Made by a program: the position numbers and the translations under genes. From assembly GCF_000959525.1 (NCBI RefSeq), contig NZ_CP009832.1, positions 496,001 to 560,000 of the forward strand: a stretch of 64,000 nucleotides of DNA, given 5' to 3'. Each line of letters opens with the position of its first letter. Within the stretch, counting starts at the first letter, position 1. The notes under the pieces are model-generated. The model ran no database searches. It had not been told where the DNA came from and saw only the letters and a program-made list of their open reading frames with translations. The stretch comes from Burkholderia multivorans ATCC BAA-247 (lineage in GTDB: Bacteria > Pseudomonadota > Gammaproteobacteria > Burkholderiales > Burkholderiaceae). Below are positions 8,740 through 18,332 of the stretch, piece by piece.

Positions 8740-9540
8740 TTACTGGGCGACCGGCACCGTCACATCGCTGCCGAACCAGTGCATCGAGATCTTCTTCAGC
8801 ATGCCATCCTTGCGCAGCGACTCCAGCGCATCGTTGATCGCCTTCTCGAACTTCGGATTGCCCTTGCGGAACGGGATCGCCATCTCCTGCTTGCCGCCGT
8901 TCAGCACCGCACCGGCACGCAGCGGCAGATTCGACGTCTTGATCATGTACGGCAGCATCAGCCGATCGTCGAGCGTCGCCTCGATCCGGCCCGCGGCCAG
9001 GTCGCGCAGCTTTTCCGGCGCGCCCGGATACGTCTGCACCTCGATGCCGGGCACGCTGCGCGCCATCTGATCGTAGTTCGTGCCGAGCGTCACGCCGAGC
9101 TTCTTGCCCTTGAAATCCTCGAGCGACTTGAAGTCGCGCTTGTCGTCCTTGCGCTGGATCAGCTGTGCAGCCGAATACGTGTACGGCTCGCTGAAGTCGA
9201 GTGCTTCCTTGCGCTGCGGCGTAATCGTCACCTGGTTCACGATCACGTCGAACTTGCCGGCCTGCAGGCCCGCGATGATGCCGCTCCATTCGGTCGGGAT
9301 GAACTGCGTCTTCACGCCGAGCTTGCCGGCCACCGCATTGGCGACGTCGACGTCGAAGCCCTCGAGCTGCCCCGACGTGCCGCGCGAGTTGAACGGCGGA
9401 TACGTGCCTTCGAGGCCGACGCGCAGCACGCCGGCCTTCTTCACGGAGTCGAGCAGGTCTTCGGCGTGGGCGGCGACAGCCGTAAAGCCGAGGGCCGACG
9501 CAAGCAGCAGGCCCGACAGCAGGAACTTCGTACGTTTCAT
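8740..9540 (-). CDS. Amino-acid ABC transporter periplasmic substrate-binding protein (SBP family 3)
   Basis: 266 residues. The signal peptide (about 1-26, MKRTKFLLSGLLLASALGF ending AHA-ED) leads to a two-lobed binding domain. The family's ligand signature is present: LRVGLEGTYPPF near residue 40, GFDVDVANAVA, FDVIVNQVTITPQRKEALDFS near residue 100, and GTNYDQM. Polar amino acids or cystine are the likely ligands, as in the FliY/GlnH group, but the exact one cannot be read from sequence. No permease or ATPase gene is adjacent, so it is an orphan component here. The start was chosen at the ATG giving a normal signal peptide; the frame extends 49 codons further upstream. Confidence 0.9.
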   Translation of the reverse strand: MKRTKFLLSGLLLASALGFTAVAAHAEDLLDSVKKAGVLRVGLEGTYPPFNSRGTSGQLEGFDVDVANAVAGKLGVKTQFIPTEWSGIIAGLQAGKFDVIVNQVTITPQRKEALDFSEPYTYSAAQLIQRKDDKRDFKSLEDFKGKKLGVTLGTNYDQMARSVPGIEVQTYPGAPEKLRDLAAGRIEATLDDRLMLPYMIKTSNLPLRAGAVLNGGKQEMAIPFRKGNPKFEKAINDALESLRKDGMLKKISMHWFGSDVTVPVAQ

Positions 9541-9861
9541 CGCGGATCTCCAGTAGTTCAGTGTGTGGTTGGGCGAGCCCGGGCAGCGGTCGCGGCCGGA
9601 ATACGGCACGTCGACACTACTCGCAACTGGGCCGCGCCGAAAGTCGAATTGGCCCTGATTGCAATCGATTTCAACGGCAAAAAGCAACGGCGACGGATCC
9701 GCGCGGTGGCACGCAAAACGATTTTTGGCGCGTTCGAATTACCGCTCTTTTAAATCAGGTCAGTTTTACGAGAAACGCCGAGATTTGTCTGTAAAATCGC
9801 GCGAGCGAAGTCGAATGCTCGCGCCGCCGAGGGTGCGTCAAAAGAAGAAAAGGCCGTAGCC
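9541..9861. promoter_or_regulatory. Divergent intergenic region between the binding-protein gene and vgrG1
   Basis: 321 bases without a credible gene. The half nearest vgrG1 is AT-richer than its surroundings, with TTTTAAATCAG near 9748 and TCTGTAAAATCG near 9788, and probably carries the vgrG1 promoter. No sigma-54 GG-N10-GC element was recognised. The exact start site cannot be placed by eye. Confidence 0.4.
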
Positions 9862-12800
9862 ATGAACATGCAGAACACAATTGCCGCATTGCGCGGCGGG
9901 TTGCTTCAGCGGGACCGGCTGTTGAAGCTCGATACGCCGCTGGGAGCCAATGTCCTCACCGTACAGCGCGCGGTCGGGCGTTCGCGCATTGGGCGCGCGT
10001 ACGAATTCGCGCTCGACGTGCTGTCGACCGACAGCGATCTGGAACTCAAAAAACTGATCGCGCAGCCGATCACGCTCTGGCTCCAGCAGGCCGATCGCAG
10101 CTACCGGCCGATCAACGGCTACGTGCATACCGCGCGCCGACTCGGCGCCGACGGTGGGCTGACAACCTATCAGCTCACGTTCGCCGATTTCACCCATTTT
10201 CTGAAGTTTCGCCGCGATCAGCGCATCTGGAACGACGCGGCAGTCGATCAGATCATCTCCGACGTCCTGAACTGCCATCCGCAAGCGCAGGGCCACTTCC
10301 GCTTCGCGCTATCCAAGCCGCTGCCGAACCGCTCGTACACGCGCCAGCACGATACCGACTGGCATTTCATCCATCGGTTGCTGGAGGACGAGGGGCTCTA
10401 TTGCACGTGGCAGCAGGCCGACGACGGCAAGTCGCATACGCTCGTGATCACCGACAACCTGCAGGCGTTTGCGCCGCTGTCGCCGGAGACCGTGCGTTTC
10501 TATCGCGGCGGGGCGGCGAGCGAAGCCGACGCGTTCACGCAATGGTCGGGCACGCGCACGCTGCAGAGCGTGACGCGCACGACGCGCACGTTCGACTACA
10601 AGAATCCGTCGCAGCCGTCGAACCCGAAGGGCACGTCGCTGCCGACGATGGCCGGTCAGGGCGAATTGCCCGACCAGCTCGAAGTCTACGAATACACCGG
10701 CGCGTACACGTATCTCGACCAGACACGCGGCGACCATCTGACGAAGATCCGGATGGAGGAGTGGGAATCGCAGGCCAAGCGCTTTCATGGCGCGGGCGGC
10801 GTGCGTGCTATCGATGCGGGCCGGCGCTTTACGTTGGCGGACCATCCCGAACACGATCGCGATCCGGCGGACCAGCGCGAGTTCGCGACGATCGAAGTCG
10901 CATGGTGGATCGAGAACAACCTGCCCGTGTCCGAGAGCGATTCGAATTTTCCGCACAGCCTTGCGTCGTCGCTCGCACAGGTACGCGCTCGATACGGGGA
11001 CATGCGAGAACTTCAGGTGCCGCATCCCGACGGTTCGCTCGGCTTCTATCTCGTCGAAGTCGAGGCGCAGCGCACGAGCGTGCCGTATCGCAGCCCGTTC
11101 GAGCACGCGAAGCCGAAGATGCACCTCGAGACGGCGATCGTCGTTGGTCCGCAGGGCGAGGAGGTCTATACCGACGAGCTGAACCGGATTCGCGTGCAGT
11201 TCGTATGGGATCGCCTCAATCCGGGCAACGAGAACGCATCGTGCTGGGTGCGTGTGGTGCAGTCGGACACCGGCGGCGGCTACGGCGGCGTGCACGTGCC
11301 ACGAATCGGCGAGGAAGTGCTGATCGACTACGTCGGCGGCGACTGCGACCGGCCGCTTGCGGTCGGGCGCGTGTACAACGGCGCGAACAAGCCGCAGTGG
11401 CATAGCGACGGCATTCTGTCCGGATATCGATCGAAGGAATACGCGGGCGGCGGCTACAACCAGCTCGTGATGGACGACGCCACCGGGCAGAACCGCGTGC
11501 AACTGATGAGCAGCAGCGCGAACAGCCTGCTGCATCTGGGCTACATCATCGATCAGAACGGCAATGCGCGCGGCTCGTATCTCGGCAGCGGGTTCGATCT
11601 GCGCTCGGATGCGTACGGTGCGGTGCGCGCGAGTCAGGGGCTGTACGTGACCACGCATCCAAAGGCGGCGAACAGCCAGCCGCTCGACGTGAAGGAAGCG
11701 CAGCAGCAGCTCGTGACCGGCGAGAGCCTGATCGAAGCGATGTCGGGCGTGAGCGAACAGCATCAGGCGGAAAGCCTGAAGGAAGCGCACGACACGATGC
11801 GCGCATTCGCGGACGCGACGCAAAGCAGCGTGTCGGGCAGTGCGTCGGGCGGGCGTACTGCGGGCGGTGGAACGGGCAGCGCGAACGCATTCAAGGAACC
11901 GGTGATGCTGTTCGGCAGCCCCTCGGGGATCGCGATGTCGACGCAGCAGTCGGTGCACATGGTCGCGAACGATCACGTGAACGTCGCGAGCGGGCAGAGC
12001 GTGCACGTGGCCGCAGGCAAGTCGCTGATCGCGAGCATCGGACAGAAGCTGAGCCTGTTCGTGCAGAACGCGGGGATGAAGCTGTTCGCGGGCAAGGGCA
12101 AGGTGGAGATCCAGGCGCAGTCGGACAACGTCGAAGTGACTGCGCAGAAGGCGGTAAAGGTTGTGTCCGCAACCGACAGGATCGAGATCGCGGCCGATCA
12201 GGGGATTCTGCTGACGAGCGGCGGCGGCTATATCCGTATTCAAGGCGGGAACATCGAGATTCATACGCCGGGTGCGGTCGATGTGAAGGGCGCGTCGCAT
12301 ACGTTCGCGGGGCCGGCGAGCATGGGCTATCCGTTGCCGAGCCCGAGGCCCGATCAGCCGGGGCAATTGGAACTGTTTCACAAGTATGCGAACGGCGAGG
12401 CGGTGAAGGGCGGCTTGTTCACGGTGAAGGACGTGAACGGCGCGGTGCTGAAGAAGGGGGCGCTCGACAACAGCGGCTATACGGTTGTGAGCGGACTGCC
12501 GCCCGGCGCAGTGCGTGTCGAATTCGGAAAGGATCCGCGCGAGTCGGATCAGCCGGCGAACTACTTCAAGGAAGCGAAGTGGCCGGCCGAGCCTGTCACG
12601 CCGTCGCCGGACGGTGCGCAGGCCGCGGCAGCCGGTCAGCTCGCCAGCCAGTTGAAGGGAATGGCGCCCGCGGCTGCGACGGCTGCGGCGGGGCTGGCGA
12701 GTGGAGGCGACGCCGGTGCTGCGTTGGGCGGACTGGCGAGCTCCGCGTTGCCGGCTGCGGCGGCTGCGCTGGGCGGCGCGGGTGCGGTGTCCGCGTTGCA

Positions 12801-13041
12801 GACCGCTTCAAGCTTGGGCAGCGCCGCGAAGCAGGTGGCGGGGATGGTGCAGGCCGCGCGTCAAGGCGGCCTCGCGGCCTTGGCTGCGCCAGCCGCGAAT
12901 GCTGCATCCGGGGCGCTGCAGGGCGCTTTGCCCGGTGTGGCGGGGATCGCCGGCAAGGGCGCTACGGCGATGGCATCGGCTGGCGGCGCCGCCGGCATGA
13001 AGTTGCCGACCAGCGGCTTCGGCGGCCCGCTTAAATCCTGA
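9862..13041 (+). CDS. vgrG: T6SS spike protein VgrG with transthyretin-like and Ala-rich C-terminal extension
   Basis: 1059 residues. The gp27-like base (about 1-390) is followed by a gp5 OB fold with VQFVWDR...SCWVRVVQSDTGGGYGG (about 445-480), then a beta-helix needle with the DUF2345-type region (about 680-830). Beyond the needle the protein goes on. Residues about 834-900 (GQLELFHKYANGE onward to VRVEFGKDP) look like a small beta-sandwich of the transthyretin/carboxypeptidase-regulatory type, then about 150 Ala/Gly-rich residues. Such VgrG extensions are known to dock effectors. The rhs gene begins 56 bases downstream, making it the likely cargo. VgrG2 at 35524 is closely similar but lacks the extension. 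Confidence 0.95.
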   Translation: MNMQNTIAALRGGLLQRDRLLKLDTPLGANVLTVQRAVGRSRIGRAYEFALDVLSTDSDLELKKLIAQPITLWLQQADRSYRPINGYVHTARRLGADGGLTTYQLTFADFTHFLKFRRDQRIWNDAAVDQIISDVLNCHPQAQGHFRFALSKPLPNRSYTRQHDTDWHFIHRLLEDEGLYCTWQQADDGKSHTLVITDNLQAFAPLSPETVRFYRGGAASEADAFTQWSGTRTLQSVTRTTRTFDYKNPSQPSNPKGTSLPTMAGQGELPDQLEVYEYTGAYTYLDQTRGDHLTKIRMEEWESQAKRFHGAGGVRAIDAGRRFTLADHPEHDRDPADQREFATIEVAWWIENNLPVSESDSNFPHSLASSLAQVRARYGDMRELQVPHPDGSLGFYLVEVEAQRTSVPYRSPFEHAKPKMHLETAIVVGPQGEEVYTDELNRIRVQFVWDRLNPGNENASCWVRVVQSDTGGGYGGVHVPRIGEEVLIDYVGGDCDRPLAVGRVYNGANKPQWHSDGILSGYRSKEYAGGGYNQLVMDDATGQNRVQLMSSSANSLLHLGYIIDQNGNARGSYLGSGFDLRSDAYGAVRASQGLYVTTHPKAANSQPLDVKEAQQQLVTGESLIEAMSGVSEQHQAESLKEAHDTMRAFADATQSSVSGSASGGRTAGGGTGSANAFKEPVMLFGSPSGIAMSTQQSVHMVANDHVNVASGQSVHVAAGKSLIASIGQKLSLFVQNAGMKLFAGKGKVEIQAQSDNVEVTAQKAVKVVSATDRIEIAADQGILLTSGGGYIRIQGGNIEIHTPGAVDVKGASHTFAGPASMGYPLPSPRPDQPGQLELFHKYANGEAVKGGLFTVKDVNGAVLKKGALDNSGYTVVSGLPPGAVRVEFGKDPRESDQPANYFKEAKWPAEPVTPSPDGAQAAAAGQLASQLKGMAPAAATAAAGLASGGDAGAALGGLASSALPAAAAALGGAGAVSALQTASSLGSAAKQVAGMVQAARQGGLAALAAPAANAASGALQGALPGVAGIAGKGATAMASAGGAAGMKLPTSGFGGPLKS

Positions 13042-13097
13042 GAGGGCGGCGTATCGGCCGTCGAGAACAACAAATCGCGATTTGAACGAAAAACGAC

Positions 13098-16000
13098 ATG
13101 GCACAGCAACTTCCACCGGGCGCCGAGAAAGAACAGGCCGTTACCTGGCTTAGCGATGTTTCGCCAAAGGACGTCGCCGCAGTCGGCAACCGCTTCGACG
13201 CGTGGTTGCGCCGGATCAGCGGCAACCACATTACGTTCGAGGACGTGAAGACTTTTGCCGGCGCGGTGCCGATCGTCGGCAACATCATGGCGATGGTCGA
13301 CGCGCTTGGCGATATTGCCGAGATCGTCGAGAAACGCGGCGGCCAGGTGCTCGATTACATGAGCCTCGCGATCAATCTTCTCGGCATCATTCCGATTCCG
13401 CCAACGCTTGCGCCGTTCCGGATGTCGGCGCGTCCGCTACTCGCGCTCGTTCGTCACGAATTACTGGCAACGCGCAACAATCTCGGTGCAGCGATCATCT
13501 CCGTGCTGGTCACGCACATCAACGCGACATGCGCGACCGAAATCGAGGATTTTCTCAACAAGCTGAAGGCCGGACTCACCGAGCTGCTCGACGGTTGCGC
13601 GTCGAAGTGCGAAGAGATCATGATCGCGCTGGCGAACGGCATGGACAAGGCGCTGCACGGGCAGCTCTTCGACGCCGGCGGCAATCTGAGACGTCAGCAG
13701 CAGCTCGCGAAGAAGATCGCCGACGATCGGCCGTGGTACAGCCCAAGCCGCGTCGGTGACGGCATCCAGTTCGCATACGAGGGCACCAAGGCACTTGGCA
13801 AGAAGGTAGCGAACAAGACGGCGGGCACGATGGCGAAGCTCGCGCCGGACGCGTGGCTGGAGCCGTTTCGCGGCACGGTGACCTTCCTGCGGACCGAGGC
13901 GCCGAAGGTCGCAACGTCGATCCGTTCGCTCGCCGGGAGCGAAGAAGGCAAGATGATGTGGCTCGTGTTGCAGTTGATCGAGGCCGTTGGGCGTGTGAAG
14001 GCGCGCGCGAAGCTCCATGAACAGAGTGCGGACGTCAAGGCCGCCGGAAAGAGTCAGGCGAAGAAGACGCGCGGCCAGGAGGGGCTGGAGAAAACCGACG
14101 CGCAGGCACCGGCCGAAGGGCAGGGAAAGAGCAAATGCAAGGCTTGCGGCATCGGCGGGTCACCGGCTTCCATCGATTTCGCGTTCGGCGATGAGACGTT
14201 CTCGCACGTGGATTTCGATCTGCCGGGCGCGTTGCCGCTCGTATGGGAGCGTACCTATCGCTCGCGGCTGTCTGCATATGACAGCGGCGAGCTGGGTGCA
14301 CGCTGGATCACGCCTTATACGACGCGCATCGACGTCAAGAACGACCGGTGGATCTACCGCGATGCAGAGGGGCGCAGCATCGACTACCCGGCACTCGCGG
14401 CCGGAGCGGTGCACGACGATCTGTCGGAGAACCTGACGCTGTCGCGGCTCGACGATACGTGGGCGACGATCGCATACGGCCATGACGTTCTGCATGTATA
14501 CGAACGCCGAGGCGATGCGTTCCGGCTCGCGATGCAGAAAGATCGCGCCGGGAACACCGTCACGTTGGACTACGATGCGCTTGATCGCCTCGCGCGCCTG
14601 ATCGACGCGAGCGGCAATGTGCTTGCGCTCGAGCATGACCGGCATGGCCGGATCGTACAGATCGAGCAGGTGCTCAAGGACGGTGAGCGCCGTACGTTGG
14701 CGAGCTATGAATACGATGCGAACGGTGATCTCGTCCGTGCGGTCGACCGCCATGGCAATGCACGGACGTATCAATATCACCGGCATCTTGTGACGCGCTA
14801 TACAGATCGAACGGGCCGCGGCATGTCGCTCGAATGGGATGGCGCGGATGCCGAAGACAACGCGGACGCGAAATGCATTCGTGAATATGCGGATGACGGC
14901 AGCCTGGACATTCGGCTCGCATGGAATCCGAACATCCGCCTCACATACGTGACCGATGCGCTTGGTCGGATGACGCGGTACTACTTCAACATTCACGGCT
15001 ATGTGTACCGGATCGTGTATCCGGATGGCAATCAGGAGTGGTTCCGTCGCGACGCGAATCACAATCTGGTGCTGCATATCCGGCAGGATGGCAGCATCGA
15101 GCGCAGGGAATACGACGCACGCGGCAATCTCGTTCGGCACGAACGCGCCGACGGCAGCATCATCGAGATGGCGTACGACGACAAGGACCAGATGATCCGG
15201 CTCGTCGATCCGAATGGGCACGTGTGGCAGCGCAAGTACGACGATGCGGGCAATCTCGTCGAGGAGATCGATCCGCTCGAGCACGCGACGAAGTATGCGT
15301 ACAACGATAAGGGGTTGCCGACGCAGATCACCGATGCGAAGGGCGGGACCAAGACGCTCGAATACAACGACGCCGGGCAGCTCACGAGCTACACCGATTG
15401 CTCCGGAAAGAAGACGGAGTGGCAGTACGACGATATCGGACGCGTGGTGGAGGCCAAGGATGCGTCCGGCGGCGTGGTCGCTTATGGTTACGGACCTAAC
15501 GGGCAGCTGTCGGAGATTCGTTCTCCCGCCGGCGTCGAGCACGTGCAGTACGACGCCGAAGGCAGATTGCTGCGGCATACCGATCAACTGAACCGTTCGA
15601 CGCGATACAGCTACGACGCGGCGGGCCGCATTGCGAGCCGCGCAGACGCACTCGGGCAGACGATTGCGTATCGCTACGATCGTCTCGGCCGGCTCACTGC
15701 ACTGACCGATGCGAACTTCGCAACGTATCAGTTCCACTACGATCCGGCGGGACGGCTGATCGAAGAGATCGGCTTCGACGGCAAGTCGACGCGTTATCAA
15801 TACGACAAGGACAGCGGTAGTCTCGTTGCCGTCGACGAAGCCGGCTGCGTGACGTCGGTTGACCTCGACGTGAACGGGCGGCTGCTGAAGCGTGCTTCTG
15901 GCGAAAGCGAGGAGCGGTTTGCGTACGATCGGAGTGGCCGCCTGATCGACGCGGTGAACCGCTACAGTCGCGTGCAGTTCTTCTTCGACCCGGTCGGGAA

Positions 16001-17741
16001 CCTCGTCCGAGAGCATCACGCCTACAATGTGTTCGGCGAGCGACGCAGCTACGTGTGGCATCACGAATACGACGAACTCGGCAATCGACGGCGCACCGTG
16101 CGACCTGACGGCCACGCGATCGACTGGCTGATGTACGGCTCCGGGCACGTGCACGGGATGCTGCTGGATGGCGACGAGCGCGTGCAATTCGAGCGCGACG
16201 ATCTGCATCGAGAGACGGTGCGGATGCTGTCGAGCAAGGTCGGGCAACGCACGCACTACGATCCGGCCGGACGCGTGCTGCAACAGACGATACAACGGTC
16301 CACGTCGCCGGCGCCGCTGGTCGAGCGACGGTATCGCTATGACGCGGCCGGTCAGTTGTCGCGGATCGAGGACAGCCGCAAGGGCGGCATCGACTATCGG
16401 TACGATCCGGTCGGACGGCTGATCGAGGCGATCAGCCCGGTCGCGAAGGAGCGGTTCGCGTTCGATCCGGCGAGCAATATCGTCGATCCGGCGCGATCGA
16501 GCGACACGCCTGCGTCGCGGCCGAGCCCGGTGCGGCCGGAAAGCACGTTGCCGGCAGAGGTACCGAAAGTGCTCGGCAACCTGCTGAAGGCGTATGCGGG
16601 GATGCGCTTCGAGTACGACGCGCGGGGCAATCTCGTGCGCAAGCATACGCCGGCGGGCGAGCAGGAATACGAGTGGGATGCGTTCAACCGTCTGCTGTCG
16701 GCGCGCGTTGCGGAGACGTCGCGGCAGAGCGAGGCGCGGTACTTTTACGACGCGTTCGGCCGCCGGATCGCGAAGGAGGTGAACGGCGAGCGGACGGTGT
16801 TCGGATGGGATGGCGACACGCTCGCGTACGAAAGCGATGGAGAGCGCGGCACGCACTATATCTACGAGCCGGGGACGTTCGTGCCGCTCGCGCAGTATGT
16901 GGCCGAGCCGGTTCTCGGAATCGAGACGCCGGAGTGGAAGAGCAGCGATCGGTACGTGCCGGAGGACGATCCGCTGCAGAAGGTGCCGCAGCGGCGGGCT
17001 GACGCGAAGCTTTTCTATTACCACTGCGACCAGATCGGCACGCCGCAGTTGCTGACGGACGAGGATGGGGATGTTGTCTGGGAAGCGTCGTACAAGGCGT
17101 GGGGCGAAGCGCGGGGGGTGATCGCGCGGGCGTCGAAGGCGGCGGGGATCGTGGCGAGGAATTCGTTGCGGTTTCAGGGGCAGCAGGAGGATGAGGAGAC
17201 GGGGCTGCATTACAACCGGCACCGGTATTATGATTCCAGCATTGGGCGTTTCACATCGCAAGACCCGGTCGGCGTGGCCGGTGGAATCAACCTGTTCCGG
17301 CATACGGCGAATCCGACTCAATGGATCGACCCCCTTGGACTCACACCATGTGCTGGTAAGGCAGTGATTCGACACTACGATACGGGAAGCCGAACTGGGC
17401 ACTATACGGTTGAAGTGCAGAGTCCGACTGCATCTGTCCATACTCATCAAGTAATCACGGGCGATACGACTACAACAGTTGTAAACGAGAGGCGCGAAAG
17501 GTTAATGGTGGGCGACCCCATCCTTCATACCACGGAAGTACCCCTTCCGAATGCCAATGCTGCGATTGCCTATCAGCAGGCCCAAATCGGACGGCAGTTA
17601 GGTCAATATGATGAGAGGTCAAATAGTTGCGTCGATCACGTTGCGAATGTCCTGCGGGCCGGTGGAGAAAACGTTCCCTCTGGGCCTTTGGGTCAATCAC
17701 GGTATCTTACTCAACGTGGATTTAAAATGAAGGTCAGATAA
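13098..17741 (+). CDS. Rhs-family polymorphic toxin, T6SS-linked, with Cys/His tip domain
   Basis: 1547 residues. The N-terminal part (1-345) is not an obvious PAAR; it contains hydrophobic stretches around 52-75 and 87-110 and a charged linker. A CKACGIGG motif (from Cys347) precedes the Rhs/YD-repeat shell (about 360-1410) with dozens of YD-type repeats (YDALDRLARL, YDAAGRIASR). The conserved core end has RHRYYDSSIGRFTSQDP and DPLGL (1411-1415). The last 132 residues are the variable toxin tip. They show His1435 in TGHYTVEV and Cys1511 in SNSCVDHVANVLRAGG, an order (His before Cys) reminiscent of circularly permuted papain-like enzymes; this is inference. It follows vgrG1 and precedes a putative immunity gene by one base. 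Confidence 0.93.
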   Translation: MAQQLPPGAEKEQAVTWLSDVSPKDVAAVGNRFDAWLRRISGNHITFEDVKTFAGAVPIVGNIMAMVDALGDIAEIVEKRGGQVLDYMSLAINLLGIIPIPPTLAPFRMSARPLLALVRHELLATRNNLGAAIISVLVTHINATCATEIEDFLNKLKAGLTELLDGCASKCEEIMIALANGMDKALHGQLFDAGGNLRRQQQLAKKIADDRPWYSPSRVGDGIQFAYEGTKALGKKVANKTAGTMAKLAPDAWLEPFRGTVTFLRTEAPKVATSIRSLAGSEEGKMMWLVLQLIEAVGRVKARAKLHEQSADVKAAGKSQAKKTRGQEGLEKTDAQAPAEGQGKSKCKACGIGGSPASIDFAFGDETFSHVDFDLPGALPLVWERTYRSRLSAYDSGELGARWITPYTTRIDVKNDRWIYRDAEGRSIDYPALAAGAVHDDLSENLTLSRLDDTWATIAYGHDVLHVYERRGDAFRLAMQKDRAGNTVTLDYDALDRLARLIDASGNVLALEHDRHGRIVQIEQVLKDGERRTLASYEYDANGDLVRAVDRHGNARTYQYHRHLVTRYTDRTGRGMSLEWDGADAEDNADAKCIREYADDGSLDIRLAWNPNIRLTYVTDALGRMTRYYFNIHGYVYRIVYPDGNQEWFRRDANHNLVLHIRQDGSIERREYDARGNLVRHERADGSIIEMAYDDKDQMIRLVDPNGHVWQRKYDDAGNLVEEIDPLEHATKYAYNDKGLPTQITDAKGGTKTLEYNDAGQLTSYTDCSGKKTEWQYDDIGRVVEAKDASGGVVAYGYGPNGQLSEIRSPAGVEHVQYDAEGRLLRHTDQLNRSTRYSYDAAGRIASRADALGQTIAYRYDRLGRLTALTDANFATYQFHYDPAGRLIEEIGFDGKSTRYQYDKDSGSLVAVDEAGCVTSVDLDVNGRLLKRASGESEERFAYDRSGRLIDAVNRYSRVQFFFDPVGNLVREHHAYNVFGERRSYVWHHEYDELGNRRRTVRPDGHAIDWLMYGSGHVHGMLLDGDERVQFERDDLHRETVRMLSSKVGQRTHYDPAGRVLQQTIQRSTSPAPLVERRYRYDAAGQLSRIEDSRKGGIDYRYDPVGRLIEAISPVAKERFAFDPASNIVDPARSSDTPASRPSPVRPESTLPAEVPKVLGNLLKAYAGMRFEYDARGNLVRKHTPAGEQEYEWDAFNRLLSARVAETSRQSEARYFYDAFGRRIAKEVNGERTVFGWDGDTLAYESDGERGTHYIYEPGTFVPLAQYVAEPVLGIETPEWKSSDRYVPEDDPLQKVPQRRADAKLFYYHCDQIGTPQLLTDEDGDVVWEASYKAWGEARGVIARASKAAGIVARNSLRFQGQQEDEETGLHYNRHRYYDSSIGRFTSQDPVGVAGGINLFRHTANPTQWIDPLGLTPCAGKAVIRHYDTGSRTGHYTVEVQSPTASVHTHQVITGDTTTTVVNERRERLMVGDPILHTTEVPLPNANAAIAYQQAQIGRQLGQYDERSNSCVDHVANVLRAGGENVPSGPLGQSRYLTQRGFKMKVR
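17083..17234 (+). repeat. Rhs core-end direct repeat, copy 1 (in intact rhs)
   Basis: About 150 bases at the end of the Rhs core that recur nearly unchanged at 18333-18483 before the displaced tip. The shared segment ends at the RHRYYD codons, exactly where new toxin tips are joined, so it can act as a recombination anchor. Confidence 0.9.
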
Positions 17742-17742
17742 T

Positions 17743-18045
17743 ATGGCTCACGCAAGATGTGAAAAACATGGCTCCCAACCTGCTGAATTGGTGACGAACA
17801 ATGTTGTCGATCTGATCCGAAACGGTGTGGGATCCGACTTTAAGCGAGTGTTTCCGATGACGTTGGTTTATCAGGAGCTGGAATATCCCGGCTATGGAAC
17901 CGCGGAAGACCGGACTATTCTACAAAGCTTGGGGGGAGTTTGGGACTCCGAGGAAATATGCACGTTCGTGGACGAAGGTGCGATGGAGAAGGCAATAGGG
18001 CTATTTAGTGCGATTTGCGCGAAGTGCTTGGCTGAAGTGCTTTGA
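17743..18045 (+). CDS. Putative immunity protein for the Rhs tip
   Basis: 100 residues, family not recognised. The ATG begins one base after the rhs stop, so the two are translationally linked; that position is the main reason to call it the immunity protein. It starts MAHARCEKHGSQPAEL and has two Cys pairs, near the ends (Cys6, and CAKC at about 92-95), which could bind a metal. There is no signal peptide, so it would act in the cytoplasm. Its base composition is less GC-rich than the rhs core, as are the tip codons before it, which fits acquisition of tip plus immunity as a unit. Confidence 0.7.
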   Translation: MAHARCEKHGSQPAELVTNNVVDLIRNGVGSDFKRVFPMTLVYQELEYPGYGTAEDRTILQSLGGVWDSEEICTFVDEGAMEKAIGLFSAICAKCLAEVL

Positions 18046-18120
18046 CGGTCTATTCGGCGATCGCAGCGTCAAGCAATTGTTTGGCCAGTTCATTCTGCTC
18101 TGATCCAGCGCACCAGGCGG

Positions 18121-18240
18121 CACAAAAAAAGAGGGCCGCGGAGCGACCCTCGACAGCGTTGGAAGAAGCGCAACCTCAAGGCAACGAAATCGTCAAATTC
18201 GCCGACTCCGGCTCGGTCTTGGTCACCCGTGAGCAAGACG
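18121..18240. repeat. Scar: duplicated 3' end of tssL with a degenerate copy of its terminator
   Basis: Bases 18176-18211 are identical to 21576-21611, which hold the stop and last codons of tssL on the minus strand. An A run and hairpin at 18124-18151 (GAGGGCCGC...GCGACCCTC) match in position and form the tssL terminator at 21514-21537. No tssL coding sequence continues. This is a relic of an older junction between the toxin array and tssL. Confidence 0.85.
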
Positions 18241-18251
18241 GCAAGGTATGT

Positions 18252-18332
18252 TGTCCGCAGAGGTACTGAAGGTGCGGGGTAACCTGAAGGCATATGCAGT
18301 GATGCACTTCGAGTAGTGGGACGAGTTCAATT
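18252..18332 (+). pseudogene. Degenerate rhs core fragment
   Basis: The sequence matches 16551-16618 of the intact rhs gene with many changes (GCAGAGGTAC-GAA-GTGC, then AAGGC-TATGC), carries a stop codon (TAG in the CTTCGAGTAG stretch) and then jumps to the core-end repeat at 18333. About 470 bases of rhs between the two parts are missing. Confidence 0.75.
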
